Assembly (NCBI GenBank): GCA_027010005.1
Contig: JALVCM010000254.1
Location: 1 to 10,730, forward strand
Length of the DNA: 10,730 bases
Reading direction: 5' to 3'
Source of the DNA: Thiohalobacter sp.
GTDB lineage: Bacteria; Pseudomonadota; Gammaproteobacteria; DSM-19610
The notes beneath the pieces are model-generated. The model ran no database searches and had not been told where the DNA came from. It saw only the letters and a program-made list of their open reading frames with translations. The position numbers were made by a program, and so were the translations under genes. This document shows, piece after piece, positions 7,856 through 10,730 of this stretch (its first letter is position 1; every line of letters starts with the position of its first letter).

Positions 7856-7887
7856 GTCCGTATATTCCTCATCCGGAAAAAGAAAGA

Positions 7888-8343
7888 ATGGGTCTGAAGA
7901 AAATCTGGGTCGATGCCGACGCTTGCCCGAAAGTGATTAAGGAAATCCTGTTCCGTGCCGCGGAACGGACAACTGTGCCACTGGTCCTGGTGGCCAACCA
8001 GCCTTTGCAGGTGCCGAAATCACCTCATGTGCGTTCCGTGCAGGTCGGCGCCGGCTTTGATGTTGCAGACAACTACATTGTGCAACATGCAGAGGCCGGT
8101 GAACTTGTGATCACGGCAGATATTCCCCTGGCAGCTGAACTGGTTGCCAAAGACTGTCTGGCATTGAACCCGCGTGGCGAGCTTTATACGGAAGAGAATA
8201 TCCGCCAGCGGCTCAATATGCGGGATTTCATGGATACCCTGCGCAGCAGCGGCATCGACACCGGTGGGCATGCTGCGTTCAGCCAGGCCGACCGCCAGGC
8301 ATTTGCCAACCAGCTGGATCGGCTGCTGGCGAAGCCGAGCTAG
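7888..8343 (+). CDS. yaiI: YaiI/YqxD family protein (DUF188)
   Basis: This 151-residue protein belongs to the UPF0178/DUF188 family, of nearly the same length as E. coli YaiI (152). It starts with the hallmark [11 protein letters not shown] (8-18). FDVADNYIV (57-65), [11 protein letters not shown] (74-84) and [13 protein letters not shown] (93-105) follow. The conserved aspartates (Asp9, Asp11, Asp58, Asp61, Asp78) resemble a metal site, and the family has been related to PIN-like nuclease folds. A biochemical role is not established as far as I know. The ATG at 7888 is preceded by an AAGAAAG purine run and by a TATAAT about 32 bp upstream. It appears to be a single-gene unit, converging with the GlcG-family gene 67 bp downstream. 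Confidence 0.93.
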   Translation: MGLKKIWVDADACPKVIKEILFRAAERTTVPLVLVANQPLQVPKSPHVRSVQVGAGFDVADNYIVQHAEAGELVITADIPLAAELVAKDCLALNPRGELYTEENIRQRLNMRDFMDTLRSSGIDTGGHAAFSQADRQAFANQLDRLLAKPS

Positions 8344-8410
8344 ATCGGCATAAGGCTCTCAGTCGGGGCTGTCGCCTGATACACTAGCGTTGTGACGACA
8401 GATGTAAAAG

Positions 8411-8917
8411 CTATTCAGAAAATGCAATCCGCTCATCCAGTGCATCCAGCGCGGCCTGCGCACAGGCCTCGTCCTTGTCGCCACCGGGTGCACCACTGAC
8501 ACCAACAGCGCCTATAAGGTAGCCCCCTACAACAATCGGTAGCCCGCCTTTCAGCATGATCAGGCCATCAATCTGATTCAGTTCATGGCGGATGTCGGCG
8601 CGATTTTCTGCCACAGTACCGCTATCGGTACCACCCATAATGACCATGTTGGCCTTGCGTTGTGAGATGTCCAGGGTGAAACGGGGTGCAGCATCATCAC
8701 GCAGCGCGGCGCGTAGCGTAGCACTCTTGTCGACAACGACGGCACTGACCTGGTAGCCGGCCTTGCGGCAGGCGAGTACCGCCTCGTTAACGACATCGCG
8801 TGCCAGTTCCATGCCGATGGTGCGTTGTAGCAGGACATCGGTGGCCCCGGTTGTTGAGCTGCCCAGCAGCAGGGTGAACATCAGGCTAATACGAATGTTG
8901 GGTGCATTGCATCTCAT
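8411..8917 (-). CDS. Exported GlcG/HbpS-family protein
   Basis: The 168-residue protein matches the GlcG/HbpS (heme-degradation-like, PF03928) family. It has AVVVDKSATLRAALRDDAAP (59-78), where relatives read VVDxxGxLxAxxRxDGA, then the ISQRKA segment, and the C-terminal GGLPIVVGGYLIGAVGVSG (124-142) with DEACAQAALDAL (149-160). An N-terminal stretch with a hydrophobic core (ISLMFTLLLGSS) and a plausible cleavage after Ala25 (TGA/TDV) suggests export to the periplasm. The ATG at 8917 has an AGGGAGA Shine-Dalgarno 9 bp upstream, which supports this start over the internal Met13. Some relatives bind heme or cobalamin, and GlcG sits in E. coli glycolate operons. The function here is not known. 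No glycolate oxidase genes are adjacent, although a glycerate kinase lies 3.5 kb away. Confidence 0.85.
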   Translation of the reverse strand: MRCNAPNIRISLMFTLLLGSSTTGATDVLLQRTIGMELARDVVNEAVLACRKAGYQVSAVVVDKSATLRAALRDDAAPRFTLDISQRKANMVIMGGTDSGTVAENRADIRHELNQIDGLIMLKGGLPIVVGGYLIGAVGVSGAPGGDKDEACAQAALDALDERIAFSE

Positions 8918-8949
8918 GGTTTTCGTCTCCCTGGCTGATTTGAGTACGA

Positions 8950-8979
8950 ATTATCCCGCCTTGCACGCATAGGCCACAA
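8950..8979 (-). promoter_or_regulatory. Candidate promoter of the GlcG-family gene
   Basis: On the minus strand a GATAAT (8955-8950) lies 32 bp upstream of the start codon. It is preceded at 18-bp spacing by TTGTGG (8979-8974), which matches only half of the -35 consensus. It would fire away from the thiL-side promoter in the same 109-bp gap. The call rests on consensus matching alone. Confidence 0.3.
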
Positions 8980-8986
8980 GTGCCAC

Positions 8987-8998
8987 GGATGCTAGACT
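8987..8998 (+). promoter_or_regulatory. Candidate promoter -10 for relic-thiL-pgpA
   Basis: GGATGCTAGACT contains an extended -10 (TG, one base, TAGACT at 8993-8998) 28 bp before the GTG of the transporter relic. It is an exact copy of the 12-mer found before cfa. No clear -35 lies at normal spacing, which fits a sigma-S-type or extended -10 promoter. Since thiL and pgpA are cut off from the rib-nusB operon, some promoter is required in this gap, and this is the best candidate. Confidence 0.45.
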
Positions 8999-9026
8999 AT
9001 CCCTTTGAATTGGCGAGGTAAGTCCG

Positions 9027-9227
9027 GTGTCGGATTGTGGTTGCGAAATCGAGGAAAAGAACCGGGAGCAAAGCCGGGTGCGGGTCTGCCTGCTGGATTC
9101 ACGTTACCCGGATATTATTATCGGCCTGATTATCTCCGTTATCGTGAGACGCGGCGGGTTCCATATCATGGCCGATACCAGTCACGAGCGTCAGGTGCTG
9201 GCCGAATCGGGTGAGACAACAGGCTGA
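9027..9227 (+). pseudogene. Internally deleted cation-diffusion-facilitator transporter relic
   Basis: A 66-codon frame opens with GTG, with a GAGGTAAG Shine-Dalgarno just upstream. Its first 18 residues, MSDCGCEIEEKNREQSRV, match the start of small CDF-family cation transporters (Co/Zn/Cd efflux type), as I recall them. Residues from about 21 onward, LLDSRYPDIIIGLIISVIV then RRGGFHIMAD, match the end of the same proteins: the loop and last transmembrane helix. The middle, which in relatives of about 200 residues holds the other five helices and the metal-site aspartates (roughly 130-150 residues), is absent. The frame stays open across the join. One membrane helix remains (about residues 30-40), so transport is not credible. 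The TGA overlaps the thiL ATG by one base, suggesting that it now serves as a translated leader. The alternative is a functional single-helix small protein. Family recognition is from memory. Confidence 0.7.
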
Positions 9228-10186
9228 TGGTTTCCGAGTTCGATATTATCCACCGCTTTTTTCAGCGTGAGCAGGCTGCACCGGGTGTGCTGCTGGGTAT
9301 TGGCGATGATGCCGCGTTGCTGGCGCCGGAGGCGGGCAGTTCACTGGTCGTGGCGGTGGATACGCTGGTTGCCGGGCGGCATTTTTCTGAACAGACCGAT
9401 GCGTTCAGTATTGGTCACAAGGCACTGGCCGTTAATCTCAGTGATCTTGCAGCAATGGGGGCACAACCACGCTGGGCGACGCTGGCGCTGACCCTGCCGG
9501 CTGTCGATGAGGTGTGGTTGTCGGGGTTTGCCGAAGGTTTTTTTGCGCTGGCGGACCGTTTCAATGTGGCCCTGGTGGGAGGGGACACTACGCGAGGCCC
9601 ACTGACGGTCACCGTTCAGGTGCAGGGGCAGGTCGATGTGGCACATGCCTTGCGGCGTGATGCCGCGCAACCCGGGCAGCATCTCTTTGTGACCGGCACA
9701 CCGGGTGATGCGGCTTATGCCTTGCAGCAGTTGCAGGCAGGCAAAACAGTTGAGGCGGAACTGCTCGCCCGCCTGAACCGGCCGGAACCAAGGGTCGAGC
9801 TGGGCATGGCACTGGCGGGTGTTGCCAATGCAGCGATCGACATATCTGACGGGTTACTGGCTGATCTTCAGCATGTGCTGGATGCCAGTGGTTGTGGCGC
9901 ACAACTGAATGTCGATGCCATTCCCCGTTCACCAGCATTGCAGTCACTGGATGCCCAGGCCGCGCTGGCCTGCCAGTTGAATGGCGGGGACGACTACGAG
10001 TTGTGTTTTACCGTGGATGCCGATCGTGTCGAGCAGGTGTACCGCTCGGCCGAAGACTGTGCTGTACAAATTGCCGAAATCGGCATCATTGAACCTCAGC
10101 CGGGTATTCGCGGCGTGTATGAAGACGGTTCGCCCTGCGCTCTGAAGTCAGAAGGTTTTGACCACTTCCGGAATGACAGTGGCTGA
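9227..10186 (+). CDS. thiL: Thiamine-monophosphate kinase (ThiL)
   Basis: ThiL phosphorylates thiamine monophosphate with ATP to thiamine pyrophosphate, the active cofactor. The 319-residue protein (E. coli 325) has the family motifs in order: SEFDIIHRFF (3-12), GIGDDAALL (24-32), VAVDTLVAGRHF (42-53), NLSDLAAMGAQPRWA (70-84), VGGDTTRGP (117-125), AIDISDGLLADLQHVL (203-218) and GGDDYELCF (253-261). The Asp-rich motifs bind Mg-ATP. The ATG overlaps the stop of the upstream transporter relic in TGATG, which indicates translational coupling, with GGTGAG as a modest Shine-Dalgarno. It overlaps pgpA downstream. In many gammaproteobacteria thiL directly follows nusB, but here the two lie 5.4 kb apart. 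Confidence 0.96.
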   Translation: MVSEFDIIHRFFQREQAAPGVLLGIGDDAALLAPEAGSSLVVAVDTLVAGRHFSEQTDAFSIGHKALAVNLSDLAAMGAQPRWATLALTLPAVDEVWLSGFAEGFFALADRFNVALVGGDTTRGPLTVTVQVQGQVDVAHALRRDAAQPGQHLFVTGTPGDAAYALQQLQAGKTVEAELLARLNRPEPRVELGMALAGVANAAIDISDGLLADLQHVLDASGCGAQLNVDAIPRSPALQSLDAQAALACQLNGGDDYELCFTVDADRVEQVYRSAEDCAVQIAEIGIIEPQPGIRGVYEDGSPCALKSEGFDHFRNDSG

Positions 10187-10658
10187 ACGTATCCATGCCC
10201 GACAGGTTTTTTCTGACCCGGTGCTATGGCTGGCATTTGGTTTCGGGTCGGGACTTGCGCCGCGTGCGCCGGGGACGGCGGGTACGCTGATGGCCATTCC
10301 GCTGTTCCTGTTACTGGACCCGTTGCCGTTAGCCGGCTACCTTCTGGCCACAGTGTTTATTACACTGGCCGGTGTATGGATCTGTGGGCGCGCATCGCAT
10401 ACGCTGGGTGTTCACGATCACCCGGGTATCGTCTGGGACGAGTTCGCGGGTTACCTGATTACGATGGCGATGGCGCCTGAAGGCTGGACCGGTATTCTGG
10501 CCGGGTTTACCCTGTTCCGCTTGTTCGATATCTGGAAGCCCTGGCCGATTGGCTGGGCTGACAGGAAAGTGCACGGTGGCCTCGGTATCATGCTGGATGA
10601 TGTGCTGGCCGGGCTGATGGCGGTTGTGGTGCTATGGATAGCCGGGCAGGTGGTTTGA
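10173..10658 (+). CDS. pgpA: Phosphatidylglycerophosphatase A (PgpA)
   Basis: PgpA removes the terminal phosphate from phosphatidylglycerophosphate in the inner membrane to give phosphatidylglycerol. The 161-residue protein (E. coli 172) carries GFGSGLAPRAPGTAGT (23-38), HDHPGIVWDEFAGY (81-94) with the acidic catalytic residues, FRLFDIWKPWPIGWAD (115-130) and GGLGIMLDDVLAG (135-147). Hydrophobic stretches at about 39-48, 53-72, 91-112 and 144-161 fit a multi-spanning membrane protein. I chose the ATG at 10173, which overlaps the end of thiL by 14 bp. A TTG at 10158 would add only MTTSG. The thiL-pgpA pairing is standard in gammaproteobacteria and is kept here. Confidence 0.95.
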   Translation: MTVAERIHARQVFSDPVLWLAFGFGSGLAPRAPGTAGTLMAIPLFLLLDPLPLAGYLLATVFITLAGVWICGRASHTLGVHDHPGIVWDEFAGYLITMAMAPEGWTGILAGFTLFRLFDIWKPWPIGWADRKVHGGLGIMLDDVLAGLMAVVVLWIAGQVV

Positions 10659-10730
10659 TGTTTCATGGAAGTACGATGTATTTGTCAGTACGGTATTTTA
10701 CATGGAAATTTTTACTGCAATCCTGTTTTC
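10658..10730 (+). other. AT-rich window end with short open frame
   Basis: After pgpA the base composition shifts clearly to AT. An ATG overlaps the pgpA stop (TGATG) and opens a 24-codon frame that runs off the window, starting MFHGSTMYLSVRYF. It resembles no family I recognise and has a codon composition unlike its neighbours, so it may be chance. No terminator hairpin for pgpA is visible. Confidence 0.25.

Larger units (their letters stand above)
7533..7887. other. 355-bp intergenic region between divergent rhlE and yaiI
   Basis: This gap separates the divergently transcribed helicase and yaiI genes. It should hold both promoters. The right part contains the 29-bp inverted repeat (7728-7820) and a strong -10 for yaiI. 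The left part (7533-7727) shows the helicase Shine-Dalgarno but no promoter or structured RNA I can defend. A short plus-strand frame at 7552-7749 has no family resemblance and runs into the repeat, so I do not call it a gene. Confidence 0.7.

Noticed and set aside
8378..8396. Promoter-like TGATACACTAGCG on the plus strand between yaiI and the GlcG-family gene
   Set aside because: It would drive only antisense RNA into the GlcG-family gene and has no good -35. It could be a remnant, but the evidence is a single short match.
9005..9214. 69-codon frame overlapping the transporter relic in another reading frame
   Set aside because: Its translation is Gly/Arg-rich with no family match. The GTG-started frame at 9027 has the recognisable transporter segments and the Shine-Dalgarno.

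Overview
The window looks like a chromosomal segment of a gammaproteobacterium with moderately GC-rich DNA. The basis is the set of close family matches to E. coli-type proteins (RibD, RibE, RibH, NusB, GlxK/GarK, Cfa, RhlE, YaiI, ThiL, PgpA) and the Proteobacteria-specific ribBX gene variant. I cannot name the genus. Almost everything here is housekeeping metabolism. I see no CRISPR array, no intact transposase or integrase, no phage gene, no rRNA or tRNA, and no obvious new defence system.

Layout. (1) Bases 1-3816, plus strand, form a tight riboflavin operon: ribD (5' end outside the window), riboflavin synthase, ribBX (DHBP synthase fused to a degenerate GTP cyclohydrolase II domain), ribH (lumazine synthase) and nusB. 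(2) Bases 3777-8917 hold a mixed-orientation block of stand-alone genes: glycerate 2-kinase (minus), cyclopropane-fatty-acid synthase cfa (plus), a DEAD-box RNA helicase of RhlE type (minus), a YaiI/DUF188 protein (plus), and an exported GlcG/HbpS-family protein (minus). The 355-bp gap between the helicase and yaiI carries a 29-bp inverted repeat with 27 matching positions, which resembles a miniature mobile or REP-type element. (3) Bases 8987-10658, plus strand, carry a promoter-like site, a 66-codon relic of a cation-diffusion-facilitator transporter (start and last membrane helix kept, middle deleted), then thiL and pgpA. The last 70 bases are AT-rich and hold no recognisable gene.

How it fits together. 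RibD, RibBX, RibH and riboflavin synthase give the riboflavin pathway apart from GTP cyclohydrolase II. That activity must be encoded elsewhere, because the RibA-like domain here has lost all three zinc cysteines. In many gammaproteobacteria nusB is followed directly by thiL and pgpA. Here that arrangement is split by about 5.4 kb, so thiL-pgpA probably has its own promoter. The transporter relic ends with a TGATG overlap onto thiL, so its remaining role may be as a translated leader. The relic, the split operon and the inverted repeat are the most unusual observations in the window.
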